Assembly: GCA_023213395.1 (NCBI GenBank)
Contig: CM041465.1
Span: 215,209,741-215,273,740, forward strand
DNA: 64,000 bases
Reading direction: 5' to 3'
Source: Cycas panzhihuaensis
Lineage: Eukaryota; Cycadophyta
Within the stretch, counting starts at the first letter, position 1. Each line of letters opens with the position of its first letter. The notes beneath the pieces are model-generated. The model was not told where the DNA came from, did not search any database, and was given only the letters and a program-made list of their open reading frames with translations. Positions 24,203-36,297 of the stretch are shown one piece after another. The position numbers and the translations under genes are program-made.

Positions 24203-26021
24203 ATGATTCAAACATTGATCAATAAAGGAAAAGCCATGCTTGGTGTTGCTAAACTTGCCATTAGATTTTGGGTTAATGCCTTTCCTATAGCTACTTATCT
24301 AACCAATATAAGTCTTATAGTTATAGTTAGGAATATTACTCCTAAGGAAGCTTGGTTAAATCAGAAACCATCTATAGCACACTTGAATATCTTTGGATGT
24401 ACGATATATAAATATATCTCGAAGGACAATAAAATGAAGCTTGATGATAAGAGCCTAAAGTGCATCTTCCTTGACTTTGTACCTGGTTGAAAAGCCTATA
24501 AAGTATTTGATATAGTTGGTAACCAAGTTTACATGACACGAGATGTAATATTTGCAGAAGAACCACAAGACTTAACTCCATCGTAACCTCATATTATAGT
24601 AGTAATTGAAGTTGGTGCATCATAAGTGACTCTTAGATAAATTCTAGAGCCACTAGTACTAGCCTCCTCCCATACTCTAGGTCATTCTCTAATTCCAACA
24701 ATATCTTCATTATCCAATTAAGCAAATATAATCTTACCTCCTATTTTAGTTGATGACCTTTAGGTAGAAGTCACTAGCTTTCAACCACCTCCTAAGTGGG
24801 TATAATAGCTCTTAAAGGATGCTCCTCTTCCTCTGATAGCTACAGAAAGACCATCTAAAATGAGACACTCCATAAACTTCTCCCTCATGGATCATGTCCT
24901 TGAAACACCTAAGACTTCTATATTTGAGGAAGTAGTCAAAGACCAAATGTGAAAAGTAGCTATGGATAAAGAAATGAATTCTATCATAAAAAATAACAAT
25001 TAGGAGCTGACTAAATTTCCACTTAGGAAGAAAGTAATTGATTATAGATGGTTGTACAAGATAAAATTCTATGTAAATAGCATCGTAGAGTATCATAAAG
25101 GTTACCTTATAGCAAGAGGTTTTAAATATTAGGAAGGAATTTACTATAATGAGACCTTTTCATTAGTAGCCAACATAACGACATTCTATTTGGTTATGTC
25201 CCCAGTAGCCTAATTTGGATGGTCTATTTAACAAATAGATGTGAAGATTACTTTTCTCAATGGAGAGCTCAAAGAAGAGGTTTTCTTGAAACAACCTATT
25301 GGTTATGTTATTCTAGGACAAGAACACTTAGTTTGGAGACTTAAGAAATCCTTTTATGGACTCAAGGAGGTACCATGTGTCTGGTATTTAAAGATAGATG
25401 TCTTTCTTACATAACATAGATTTAATCATTTACCCTCTGATCTAGATCTTTATATTCAAGTTAGAGATAATTTAATCACAATCATTATACTCTATGATGG
25501 CCTTACAATCACTGGCAATGACATAAATGGCATTGCTTGGCTTCAATCAGAATTAAAAAGCAACTTTGAGATGATAGATCTTAGGTTACTCTACTATTTC
25601 CTTAGAATTGAAGTTTGGAAAGAACTAAGACACATCTTCCTAACTCAAACTAAGTATGCTAATGAGCTCTTGGAAAGATTTAAGATAATAGAATATAAGT
25701 GATTTCTATTTCCTATGGAGACATGAACCAAGTTAAACCTAGATGAATAAGGAAAGCCTTTTGATCCCACTTTATACCAGTAGTTATTATGACAATTAAA
25801 GTGTATTGAAGATGATGAAGAATTATGTATTCCATTGTAGAACCAAGCACATTGAGGTCCATCACCACTTCATCCATGAGCATATCCAGAATAAAGAAGT
25901 TGGTATTGTCTACCATCCTACTAAGGACCAGGTCGCCAACATCTTCACCAAATCACTTGGTAAAGTGAAGTTTGAATAGACCTTAGCATTAGAAGAAATG
26001 AAGTTGATATTAAGAGAGGGT
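24203..26021 (+). pseudogene. Ty1/copia element C, 5'-truncated pol (IN-RT, end of RNase H)
   Basis: The open frame 24,203-24,490 is the second half of a copia integrase (RFWVNAFPIATYL, then NIFGCTIYKYI). RT follows: DYRWLYKIKF near 25,035, VKITFLNGELKEEVFL near 25,240-25,290, HLVWRLKKSFYGLKE near 25,330. The active-site YVDD is damaged (ILYDGLTITGND near 25,490). At about 25,790 the frame jumps from the RT end (LYQ-LL) to the last part of RNase H (KHIEVHHHFIHEHIQNKEVG near 25,850-25,900, TKSLGKVKFE), so about 400 bases of RNase H core are deleted. Gag, protease and the integrase N-terminus are absent. Confidence 0.85.
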
Positions 26022-26395
26022 GTTAAAACTATCTAATAGGACCATCATTTCCTTATATGTTTATAATTTCATGTATGTATTATAATAGTTAAGGGAACCT
26101 TGATGTAATTTAATTTTATTTCATAATGAGGTCAGGTTTGCCTCCCTTGCTACTTATTCGACCTATCATATACTTTGAATTATTGATGGATGACCTATAT
26201 ATTATGCCCCATACCTTTGTATATCATGAATTCTAGTGGTTAATGCAGAAGATCTACTTGTGAGAGAGCCATATGTGATAACAAATTCACCTGTAACTTT
26301 GTCATTTGCTTTGCTTTGCCTACTTTTGCACATTTCATTATTTATTGCAGCTAGTTTTAGTGATATTTATGATTAGTACACATGAATATTAGATC
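26022..26395 (+). mobile_element. Probable 3' LTR of copia C
   Basis: A polypurine tract AAGAGAGGG ends at 26,021 and is followed by TGTTAAAAC, the usual copia LTR start. The 3' limit is set by the start of recognisable gypsy D sequence near 26,396. No 5' LTR is present to compare, so the end is approximate. Confidence 0.55.
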
Positions 26396-28560
26396 CTGAT
26401 GCTCTTAATATTGAGTACCATGTCATTCATCTAGTAGTTCATCAATTCATGTAATAGGAATTTTATTTTTAATAGCAACTATATTAAGAGCATGATAATT
26501 AACACATATTTGAAATGAACTATCTTTTTTCCTTACTAAGGCTATGGGTGCAATGAATAGACTTTTACTTAGTGTGATTCCCGCAACCTCTAATAATTCA
26601 TAAATTATTCATTCAATTTTAGTTTTGTATTTATAAGGATATTGATATGGTTTGATTGTAATGGGTGTTGAGTCTTTTTTGAATTCAATTATATGTTCCA
26701 TACCATGATCAAGGAGTAAGGTGGTTGGTAATTCTTGGAATACCATTTTGTGTATAGCAATTAAGTTCTACATTTGATTATACATGAATTCCTATTTATT
26801 ATTTTCTATATTCATTAAAATAATTGTATCACATATCCTAAAAACCTTTTGTATATTAATTTATTATTTTAATATGATGTTACTTATTGAGTATCAATCA
26901 TTGTCATTCCTTATAGGATAATGGCTTTATCCCCTTCTTTGAATCTCATAAACATTTCTTGTAAATTTATTCCATAAGTACCTAGGGTTTTCAATCTTTG
27001 ACTCCTTAAGACTACATCAACTCCTCTAATTTCAATCACAAAAAAAAATCAACTCTTAGAAAACTAATTTACTGCATCAACTCCTAATCCTTCCCCTTGT
27101 ATTTATCCATGACCACTAACTTGAGCTAGAATATAGGTATTCTTATAACATATAGCCCTAATTTATTGGCATAGTAGTGATTAATGAAATTATAGGTACT
27201 CCTTGAATTGATTAGGCTTTGATTTTAAAAACTTCTAGTCTAATTATTCCTAACATTATTGATAAAGATATTATTAGATCTTCCTAAAATTGTTGATCAT
27301 CACTTATGTAATCCTTTTCTTGCATTATCTCACATGTTTCATTTGTTGTTTCTTTATTTGTGATAACTAATGAGTATTATTTTCATTATGGGCATCTATA
27401 TCTTTTGAACCTCTTTTCATTACACCAATATTAAGTTTCTTTTCATTGGTGTTCTTTCATTTCTTCTTCTATTAATTAATGATATTTGCATGGATTATTT
27501 TGTGAACTATTATTCCCCTTTTTAATTATATTAGGATATAGAGTGCCTTTTTCATTGACTTCTCCTCTAGTTATAGTAACATTTGGTTTAAAGGATCTAT
27601 TAATTCTCAACATTGATGGATGATAATAAAATCTTTGTTTTGACTCAAAATCCCTATCTAAGTGAATAGCTTCCCTGAGTTCTTCAAGTTTTTGTCCCTT
27701 GACATCAATCTTAATATTGTATTATAGGATTAATATGAATAGTTCAATCTTTAAAGGCAATGATAATTTAATTACTTTGTAAACTTGATTAGTAAACTTT
27801 TAACAATAGTCATCTACTATTCCATTTTGTTGTAATTTGCTTAATTGAGAAAAGTAGTCATTGTCCTATGTATCCTCAAAATGTTCTTTAATTTCCATTG
27901 AAAATTATTCTTAAGATGATTTATGACCCTTGTCTTCTTGCTCTTGTATCTACATAAACCACCAATCATATGTTTTTCTAGACATATACATAATGACATA
28001 TAGTATTTTTTCTATATCATCCTCAATAGATTGTAATAAAAATATATTTCTAACTTTTATAGCTATTATTTAATAGTACCCTTTGATCCATAAAATTATT
28101 ATATGTCAATATTTCTTCCTCCTATTTGATTTATAGGTTTATTATATTTTTGAAGTAATGTTATGATATAATTAGCCTTTGTCTAGTCTATTTTAAGTGA
28201 TGCATATAAATGGTTCCATTCTTTAATGCATTTCTCTATTATCATTACTTTCTAAATCTATGCTTAACAAAAAGAAATTATTTCTATTTTTATTATTGAT
28301 AATACATTTATTTTTCATTGCTAGTTCTTTTAGGGTTGTTTCCATTTCTTCCATTCTAGATTTAATTCCCAATATTTTATTTTTTATTTTTTCCATCTCC
28401 CCTTATCGTTTTTCTACATCCATTTTTTCAAGAATGGTATATATGTGGTTCTATTGACTTTCTTCCATAATTTGTAGATTGAAATTATTCAACTTATTTT
28501 GTTCAATACCTTTGTTGTTAACTATAAATAGATTTTGAATTTAATTCAAAGATAGATGGT
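26396..28560 (-). mobile_element. Ty3/gypsy element D (gag, protease-linker, RT start), truncated
   Basis: Minus-strand frames: a gag N-terminal coiled coil (MDVEKR then GEMEKIKNKILGIKSRMEEM, 28,420-28,330), the gag core IKEHFEDT near 27,885 and LSKLQQNGIVDDY near 27,840, and LKIELFILIL/GQKLEELREAIHLDR near 27,750-27,665. The protease-RT linker follows (GVDVVL near 27,020, LKTLGTYGINLQEMF near 26,985). The RT start then reads VFQELPTTLLLDHGMEHIIE near 26,735, APIALVRKKDSSFQICVNYH near 26,550, and a decayed KIPIT-IDELLDE near 26,430. RT stops there; the rest of pol is missing. This is a different gypsy lineage from A, B, E and I. Confidence 0.8.
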
Positions 28561-28843
28561 CACTTTTGCACTTGAGTGAGATGATGTTGGTAAATGATCA
28601 TAGGTATATTATGATGTCTAAAGAATTTACATTGGGTTCTCAATCTTGATTTTAGTATAATTAACACCAATTGAATATAACTCTTTTTAAAAAATTGATA
28701 GGTATCTATCCTCTTTTGAGATGTGAAAATGTGATGATATAATATGTAATCCACATATACTGATTTGTTATCAAGATAATTACAATGGTGTATATATTTC
28801 ACTATCCTTAGAAATGCAAACAATTACCTCCTTTTTTTTAAAT

Positions 28844-28847
<4 letters not shown>
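28561..28847. other. Non-coding stretch, nothing recognised
   Basis: AT-rich sequence between gypsy D and the microsatellite next to the TRIM-like element. Confidence 0.4.

Positions 28848-28883
<36 letters not shown>
28848..28883. repeat. (GT)n microsatellite
   Basis: About 17 GT units with one interruption, touching the left end of the TRIM-like element. Confidence 0.95.
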
Positions 28884-28962
28884 TGACTTACTGTTACACC
28901 AAAAGCTCGCGGGTGATTTGGGAAGAGGACTCCTCGGCAAGTGAACCAACCATAGTCCAACA
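28884..28962 (-). repeat. 3' LTR of the TRIM-like element
   Basis: 79 bases, starts TGACTTACTG and ends AGTCCAACA on the plus strand (TGTTGGACT...AGTCA on its own strand). Confidence 0.9.
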
Positions 28963-29098
28963 TTCCCCCGTGATGAGGAGGCCGCCATTGCATGTATCGT
29001 CTGTGTTACAATTCCACCTTAATCGGGGGTATATGGGGACCCCATCAGGGAAAGGGGCTTTGTCCAGTATATGCGTGGGATTTGAACCTTGAACCTGG

Positions 29099-29110
29099 GC
29101 TCTGATACCA
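29099..29110 (-). promoter_or_regulatory. Primer binding site of the TRIM-like element
   Basis: The complement reads TGGTATCAGAGC, the exact plant initiator tRNA-Met primer site, 4 bases from the 5' LTR. Confidence 0.9.
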
Positions 29111-29114
29111 CTTA

Positions 29115-29193
29115 TGACTTGCCGTTACACCAAAAGCCCACAGGTGATTTAGGAAGAGGACTCCTCGGCAAGTGAACCAGCCATAGTCCAACA
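29115..29193 (-). repeat. 5' LTR of the TRIM-like element
   Basis: 79 bases, 72 of them identical to the other LTR. It ends in CCAACA, right against the TACA microsatellite. Confidence 0.9.
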
Positions 29194-29357
<164 letters not shown>

Positions 29358-29782
29358 ACATATAAACATATTTATATTTAATTTATTCATTTATATATTT
29401 TAAAAAATCAAATACAAGGGTAAAATATACTAGATTTTTATGATGATAATAATAGTCTACTTGTTGCCAAGGTTGTGAGTGTAAGAAATATATGCAAGAA
29501 AGCAACCTTATGATATTTATTAGTCTACTAATTGCATATATTCATGTGCTACATATATTATAGGTTTTTTTAGAGCTACGATTTGATTTATACTAATCTG
29601 ATCACTTAATAACATCTACTTTCCACATGATCATTAAATATGGTGGCAAACCTAGTGATTATGAATTGGTATATCCACATTAAGTTTACTTCCTTATTAG
29701 TATGTGTAATATGTGCTTATTTATAGTGACAATAGTTACAGTGGTAGATTTTATATTCATTGATCTAATATGCACCAACCTT
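29358..29782. other. AT-rich stretch between microsatellites
   Basis: No coding or repeat signal recognised. Confidence 0.4.
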
Positions 29783-29809
29783 AACATACATACATACACA
29801 CACACACAT

Positions 29810-29845
<36 letters not shown>

Positions 29846-29869
29846 GTATATATATGCATATCTATATCT

Positions 29870-29914
<45 letters not shown>

Positions 29915-30006
29915 TATAGATATGCATATATATACATATATATATAGATATATGTATATGTATATGTATAAGTATATATACATATACATATACATACATA
30001 CATACA

Positions 30007-30042
<36 letters not shown>

Positions 30043-30103
30043 TATTTATATATATACATATATTTATTTATATATGTATATATATATATACATATACATA
30101 TAG

Positions 30104-30151
<48 letters not shown>

Positions 30152-30214
30152 ATATATATATATATATATATATATAGATATATATATAGATATATAGATA
30201 TATATATATGTATA

Positions 30215-30255
<41 letters not shown>

Positions 30256-30317
30256 ATGTATGTATATGCATATATATATATATATATATATATATGCATA
30301 TACATATATATATATAT

Positions 30318-30364
<47 letters not shown>

Positions 30365-30409
30365 AATATATATATATACATACAACATACATACATATAT
30401 ATATATATC

Positions 30410-30503
<94 letters not shown>

Positions 30504-30600
30504 TGTATGTATATATATATAGATATATATATATGTATATATATATACATATACATATATACATATATATACATACATATACATATATACATATGTATAC

Positions 30601-30653
<53 letters not shown>

Positions 30654-30716
30654 CATGTATATATATATACATATATATATATACATGTATATATATATAT
30701 ACATATATACATATAC

Positions 30717-30804
<88 letters not shown>

Positions 30805-30806
30805 TG
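29783..30806. repeat. Compound (CA)n, (TA)n, (TACA)n, (TG)n microsatellite
   Basis: About 1 kb of TA-based repeats opening with CA units (29,796-29,830) and closing with about 25 TG units (30,754-30,804), with several TACA or TGTA blocks within. The open Ile-Tyr frames here are artefacts. Confidence 0.97.
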
Positions 30807-31900
30807 TGTGTGACCTAGTATGGTCATAGTCACTAACAAGATTAATTATAGTCTAAAGGCCTAAAATAGCCAAGGGACAAATTGACTTGTATTTTTGAGT
30901 TGATGTTGAATATAATAATTGGGTATATATTTATATTAATTCATATCAAGGCATGTGATTTGTCCATAATAGATACCACCTTTCATTATCATTCATTAAT
31001 TTGTCTTACCACATAGTCTTGTACCTTTAGGTATGTTGAGTTCTTTATATCCATGTTTTGAATGATTTGGTAAGGGATATCTATCTTTGTCTTATGTTTA
31101 CATATGGCACATTGATAACCAAGTGAATCTCATTTGTCCCATTAAGAGTGGTCTTCTTCTTCACCTCTTCTAGGCTACTTCACATTCATATGAGATGAGC
31201 CACCAATATTAATAAGTCCCTATTGGCTTATTCATGAGTAAATTGATCTTATGAATTGATTCAGTTAAACCACTTACTTTAGGTAGTCCTCCTCCACTCT
31301 TATAGATTGAGTCAGGCATTCTAAGATTATGTAATAGTCAAGTTAGGATAGGTTGACTAGATGAATAGGATAAGAACATAACTGTATGGGAGTTTCAAGC
31401 ACTCATGCTTAATTGATCCCCTCATACTATGAGGGCTTTTATGCATTATTTGGTCCTTTGAAGGATGCTAACTATTTGATAGGTTCATTTTATCCTAAAG
31501 TATTTAGTTAGATTTTAGCTCACTTCTTTTCTTTGATCCATGACAACCTTATTTGCTTACTTGTATTAGCCTTTTGATATGTTTGTTAGTCACATGTTTA
31601 CTTTTACGTCTCTTTGTTTTCCTCTTTCTTTAACATGTTACACATTGCCCTTAGCTAAACTAGAAGCCTTCTTTTAGCCTTTGGACCCCACAACCACATC
31701 CACACAATGTATTAGTGCCTCATAGAATGCTTTTATTCATGTCCATCCTACGTCAAGTTTATTTCACCTAGTGAATCTATTGTGGTGGTGCATTATGCAT
31801 CCTCCCTTTCTATGACTTATACTTCACTAGCAACTATACATGGGACTTGCTAGTAGGGTTTAGTATATTGTGCTACTCCCTTTTCTTCTTAGTTTATATC
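30807..31900. other. Non-coding stretch left of gypsy E
   Basis: No domain recognised. It may contain the 5' LTR or leader of gypsy E, but no second LTR copy is in the window to test this. Confidence 0.35.
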
Positions 31901-33000
31901 CTTCATTCTAAGGCATAACTTTGAGGTCTATGGCTAGCTTGTGTGAATATTATTCACCTCTTATCCACCACTTATGAGTCATAGCACACATTTTCCTATG
32001 ATCTGCCTTCCTTTATTGACTTTGCTCCTCATATATGATAATTTTCTCATCATATTAGGAGTTTGTCTCCTTTGGACAAAAACTCAATGAGTGCATTTGA
32101 ATCTTTGTCTATGAAGCAATGCTTAGTGGGAGGGCAACAACCACCCAAGTGGTACCCTAAATCCCATAAAGCCTATAACACTTATCAATATGAGGGTTCA
32201 TATCATAGTTAGGAGCCATATCAAACCTATTCCCAAGATCAGGCCTAAGGGAGTAATCCATATGGATAGTAAATAACATCTCATAATGGAGAGGAATGCC
32301 ACATATCCCTATGAGCTAGACCTATCTTACTAAAACCCTATTAGGTCCCCATCTCATTTCATTGGATTCATCTAATCTCATGATCCCTCACTTGATCTTG
32401 GGCTCTCAAGTTAAGATTTCTCATTTAACTAAATCTATTTGAGGAAAGGAATCTTAGATTCATATTAGACACCTAATAATATATTAGATATTGTAGCATC
32501 CTTAAGGGATCAATTCAAGCAAGCTACTTTAGATATAACCCTTATGTGGACTTGTCATTTATTCAAAATGACTTATGGCCCACCTTAGCTTATGTTCCCA
32601 TCCCAATTACCAATAGACCCTTAATTAGAGGTTGCACCTCAACCAACATTTTCATTGTCACCCTTACCTACTGGCCCCATTGATAGTAATCCTATTACCA
32701 CCCCTTACATCTATGATAGGTCCTCTTCCTAACCATCCACCACCCTACGTGATTCCACTTGTCACTTTAGTAAGTGGGCTTCATATATCGATCCTATAGC
32801 TAATTGTTACATGGTCAAATCCCATTATTCTATCTCATCTTTCATCTTACTCTCTAATTAGTTAAATAAGACCTTAAGGAGTGCAATGCCCTCTCTCATG
32901 TCTTGTTCATTTAGTTAGACCTGTATTACAACCTGTCCACTCATCCTACTTCTCACTTGGGTACTTTTCCTAATCATGGAGGTGAGATGGGGATCATTCC
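31901..33000 (+). pseudogene. Gypsy E, part 1: Pro/Ser-rich gag N-terminal region
   Basis: The plus strand carries decayed Pro-, Ser- and Tyr-rich coding (for example QQPPKWYPKSHKAYNTYQYE near 32,130-32,190). This resembles the N-terminal gag region of gypsy A, B and I. It is broken at 33,000 by element F, with TSD ATTCC (32,996-33,000), and resumes at 43,147. Exact start unknown. Confidence 0.5.
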
Positions 33001-33392
33001 TCTTAGATTTTAATATGGGAAGCATCCAACTCCAAATATAACCACAAGATCGATAACCAAAGCATAACCTATATTCAATTAACATAAGCATAACACTAAT
33101 GTATCATAAACTCAACATGAGTCTCTCTGATGACTTGATGATATATACTACCTCAACCACCTTTATATATAAAATAGGTGGGAGCACATACAAGACAAGT
33201 AATACATGTAGGACAAATACCTTTATCCTGACTAATGACATTACACTAACTAACTTGACCAATAAGCTTCTATCTTCTCACATAATATTATAATGATAAA
33301 TGACTCTTGTTCTCTAAGACTTAGGACTATAACTATTAATCCTAAGACACACTTTACTTAACCATACATACATTAAACATTATACTCTAACA
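33001..33392 (-). repeat. 3' LTR of element F
   Basis: 392 bases matching 42,755-43,146. Its first bases are TCTTAG where the other copy has TGTTAG. Confidence 0.92.
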
Positions 33393-33918
33393 CCTCCCCT
33401 TAATGTTTAATGTCAAGACTATAAAAAGTGATTGAATACTAAAGACTAACATGACACTTGATAATGGACTTAGGATATTAAACATGACCTCAAATGGACT
33501 CTAATTTTATTAACATGTACTTTGCTTTATTTGAATTTACATCGTCTTGATCTTGGAAACATTTTGAATACAATGTCTTGGACTTGATCTTGGTCTTCAA
33601 TCCTGTAATGTTGCCTTTGGAGTAGTCCGTTAGAGTGACAATTCTTAAACTTTATCTTCTTTGTCTTCATATGTAATTGGGAACCTTTTATTACACAAAA
33701 TGTGTAGTAGATCAAGCTTGAGCTTACTTGTGCTTGGAGAGGACCTGTCAAGTGTTTTTGCATGTACTTATTAAAGGTGTCTTCAAGTTGTACACCAAAT
33801 ATGCGTTCCATCAAATTTCTAGTTACCACCTGTTTGCTTCCACTTTCTTTAGCATATGAGTGATCAAGCAAATAAATGTCAATAATTAGAGATAAGTTGA
33901 TAATATCATCAATATCTA
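33393..33918 (-). other. Element F internal, 3' part
   Basis: Begins with the purine tract (complement of CCTCCCCT, 33,393-33,400). A minus-strand open frame of 114 codons (33,871-33,527) is basic and Gln/Lys-rich, with no recognised domain. Confidence 0.5.
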
Positions 33919-33923
33919 AATAT
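33919..33923. other. Target site duplication AATAT, left of copia G
   Basis: Identical to AATAT at 39,099-39,103, directly outside both ends of copia G. This fixes the insertion point inside element F. Confidence 0.85.
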
Positions 33924-34569
33924 TGTTGAGAATAGAAGGTCCAACCCTCTAACAGCCACCAAGATCTATTATTTTCTTACAACTAGTTACAGAAATGAAA
34001 CATACAATTACATGCAAGTTCTTAAAACCAGAGATTATATAGTAACAAGACAATGAAAGCCAAACATCACATGTGCACCCGATATAATGTGGTAAAACCC
34101 TAGCAGTGTGCTAGGGAAACATCCACATAGGAAAGGTATCGATCTTTTATTGCTGTAGAATGGAGAAAATAGTACATCACAGATATAGAGTACTCTCTGG
34201 AACAACAATCAGCTGCTGCCCTCTTCATAGTACATTGCATAACATTATAACATAATAAGAAAAGCCCTAAAATGGGCTACATGAGAGGACATCCAAGACC
34301 TAAAATCTCAACCATAGAATCTAGGGTATTTTTATTATACGACCCTGATTCTCTTTACACTTTAATAAGGTTTACATGGTCAATTTTTTGGGTCGGGGGC
34401 TATCGCCCCCGAACCCCCTCCTAGTGGGGGGCGTTCCACGCCCCCCGCACCCCCTGGCCAAGGGGGGCTCTCGCCCCCCTTGGAACCCCTCGAGAAAGAT
34501 TAGGGGGGGAAACCACACCGAAAACAGGCCATAATTTTAGGCCTATAATTATTGTCACAATACCCAACA
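33924..34569 (-). repeat. 3' LTR of copia G with three GC hairpins
   Basis: Starts TGTTGAGAATAG and ends TACCCAACA on the plus strand. At 34,394-34,483 it holds three perfect GC-rich hairpins in a row with 7, 9 and 11 bp stems and 3-4 base loops. Confidence 0.93.
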
Positions 34570-34584
34570 ATCTCCACCTTGACA

Positions 34585-35160
34585 ACAATTACCCGCTACC
34601 TTTCCTGGATCCTTCATCATCTTTTCTACAAGCCAAGAGAATTCAAACACCATTTGAACTTCTCTAATGGTACTGGTTTAGTGAATAAATCAGCACAATT
34701 CTGATTGGTGTGAATCTTCTCAAGTGCCACTTCACCTGCTTCCACAACCTGTCTAACAAAATGGTACTTTAGAGCAATATGCTTTGTTCTACTATGATAA
34801 GTTGGATTCTTGGCTAGGTAAATACAACTTTAACTGTCACAAAATACCTTTATATTTTCCTGTCTCCTTCTAAGCTCAACCAATAGACCCTGTAACTAGA
34901 TTGCTTCTTTACAAGCATGTGCGATAATATATTCACTTAGTGGTTGACAGTGCAATTGTGCTCTGTAATTTGGACATTTAACTAACTAGACCATTTGCAA
35001 GAGTGAAAATATAACCTGAAGTAGACCTTCTTTTGTCTAAATCTCCTGCAAAATCTGAATCGACATATCCACAAACCTGATTTCTTGTACCTCTAAAGGT
35101 GATGCAGTAATCACTAGTGCCTCTCAAATACCGAAGCACCCATTTCACTGTAGCCTAATG
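34585..35160 (-). pseudogene. Copia G RNase H
   Basis: The minus frame reads VKWVLRYLRGTSDYC near 35,110-35,150, then GYVDSDFAGDLDKRRSTSGY near 35,020-35,080 with the first Asp kept (DSDFAGD). FCDS with a stop follows near 34,845, then HIALKYHFVRQ near 34,755 and ADLFTKPVPLEKF near 34,680. Three or so stops interrupt it, including at the Cys/Gln-rich middle. This is the usual last domain of copia pol. Confidence 0.85.
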
Positions 35161-36297
35161 ATCCTTTCCTAGTTTTGCCATAAACCTGCTAACTACACTG
35201 ACTGCATGTGAAATATCAGGTCTTGTACATACCATGGCATACATCAAACTTCCCTCTTTGACCGCATAAGGCACACAAGATATATAAGCCTTTTCTTCTT
35301 CACTACTAGGACTCATATTAGATGAAAGCTTGAAGTGGGAAGCCAAAGGGATACTCACTGGTTTCACATTTGCCATCCCAAACCTGGTTAGCACCTTCTC
35401 CATATATTTCTGCTGTGATAACCATAGCTTACCACTTTTCCTGTCTCTGTGTATCTCCATGCCTAAGATTTGTTTTACAGCTCCTAGATCCTTCATATCA
35501 AAAGTCCTAGCCAATTGAGCCTTTAGCTTATTGATTTCTACCATGCTCTTGCTTGCAACCAGCATGTCATCAACATATAACACCAAGATAATAAATAAGC
35601 CATTGTCTATAAATTTGAAGTAAACACAATGATCATACTCACTTCTTTTGAAAATTTGGCTCTCCATGAAGGCAACAAACTTCTTGTACCACTACATGGG
35701 TGATTACTTTAGGCCATACCATGATTTCTTGAGCCTGCAAACAAGTCTTTTCCTGCCATCTTGTACAAACCCCTCTGGTTGATCCATATAGATCTCCTCA
35801 TCTAAATCTCCATGTAGAAAAGCTATTCTTACATCTAAATACTCCAACTCCAAATTGAGAGAAGCTACCAATGCTAACAGCACTTGAATTGAAACAAGTT
35901 TAACAATTGGTGAAAAGATCTCATGAAAGTCAATACCTGCTTTCTGTGCAAAGCCTTTTGCCACTAGTCGTGCCCTGTATTTATCAACCTTTCCATCAAC
36001 ATCCATTTTCTTTTTGAAAACCCACCTGCAACCAACAGTCTTCCTACCATATGGAATTTCTACCAAGTCCCATGAACAATTTTTCTTCAAGGCATCTATC
36101 TCTTCCTGCATAGCCCTTATCCACTTCTCTCTATGGATATCATCTACTGCTTCCTGATAACATGTGGGCTCACCATCATTAGAAACTAAAGCAATAGAAA
36201 TAGAAGGGTTGTACCTGTCAGGTGGATGACTGACTCGTGTATATCTTCTAACTGTTGGTAGAGGAGTATCCACATACTCCTGTGAATCACGATTCAT
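35155..36297 (-). pseudogene. Copia G reverse transcriptase
   Basis: Two long open frames of 197 and 170 codons, in the same phase, are parted by TGATTACTTTAG-type stops near 35,700. Key blocks: WDLVEIPYGRKTVGCRWVFK (36,010-36,080), KYRARLVAKGFAQKAGIDFH, LDVRIAFLHGDLDEEIYMDQ, CRLKKSWYGLK, then VLYVDDMLVASKS near 35,570 with the active Asp pair intact, and KQILGMEIHRDRKSGKLWLS. The usual D of the DVKTAFL block is kept. This is the most complete RT of the copia class in the window. Confidence 0.93.

Larger units (their letters stand above)
28884..29193 (-). mobile_element. Complete 310-bp TRIM-like mini LTR retrotransposon
   Basis: Two 79-base direct repeats (28,884-28,962 and 29,115-29,193) begin TG and end CA and differ at 7 positions, all transitions. 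On the minus strand the 5' LTR is the right copy. After a 4-base gap comes the primer site TGGTATCAGAGC (complement at 29,099-29,110), matching initiator tRNA-Met. Just before the 3' LTR is the purine run CGGGGGAA (complement 28,963-28,970). The internal part is only 152 bases and codes for nothing, so mobilisation would need proteins from another element. No target duplication is visible; both flanks are microsatellites, which could have erased it. Confidence 0.9.

Noticed and set aside
26396-28560. Endogenous pararetrovirus considered for the RT start
   Set aside because: No movement protein or coat protein motif; the gag core and protease-RT linker match plant gypsy elements.
29099-29110. 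tRNA gene suggested by the tRNA-Met match
   Set aside because: Only the 12-base 3' end complement is present, as expected for a primer binding site.
29686-30839. Open frames of up to 229 codons rich in Ile, Tyr, His and Thr
   Set aside because: Artefacts of the CA, TA and TG microsatellites.
33996-34569. Copia G 3' LTR starting at 33,996, where similarity with the other LTR begins
   Set aside because: No target duplication fits that start; moving to 33,924 gives a TGTTG terminus and an exact AATAT duplication.
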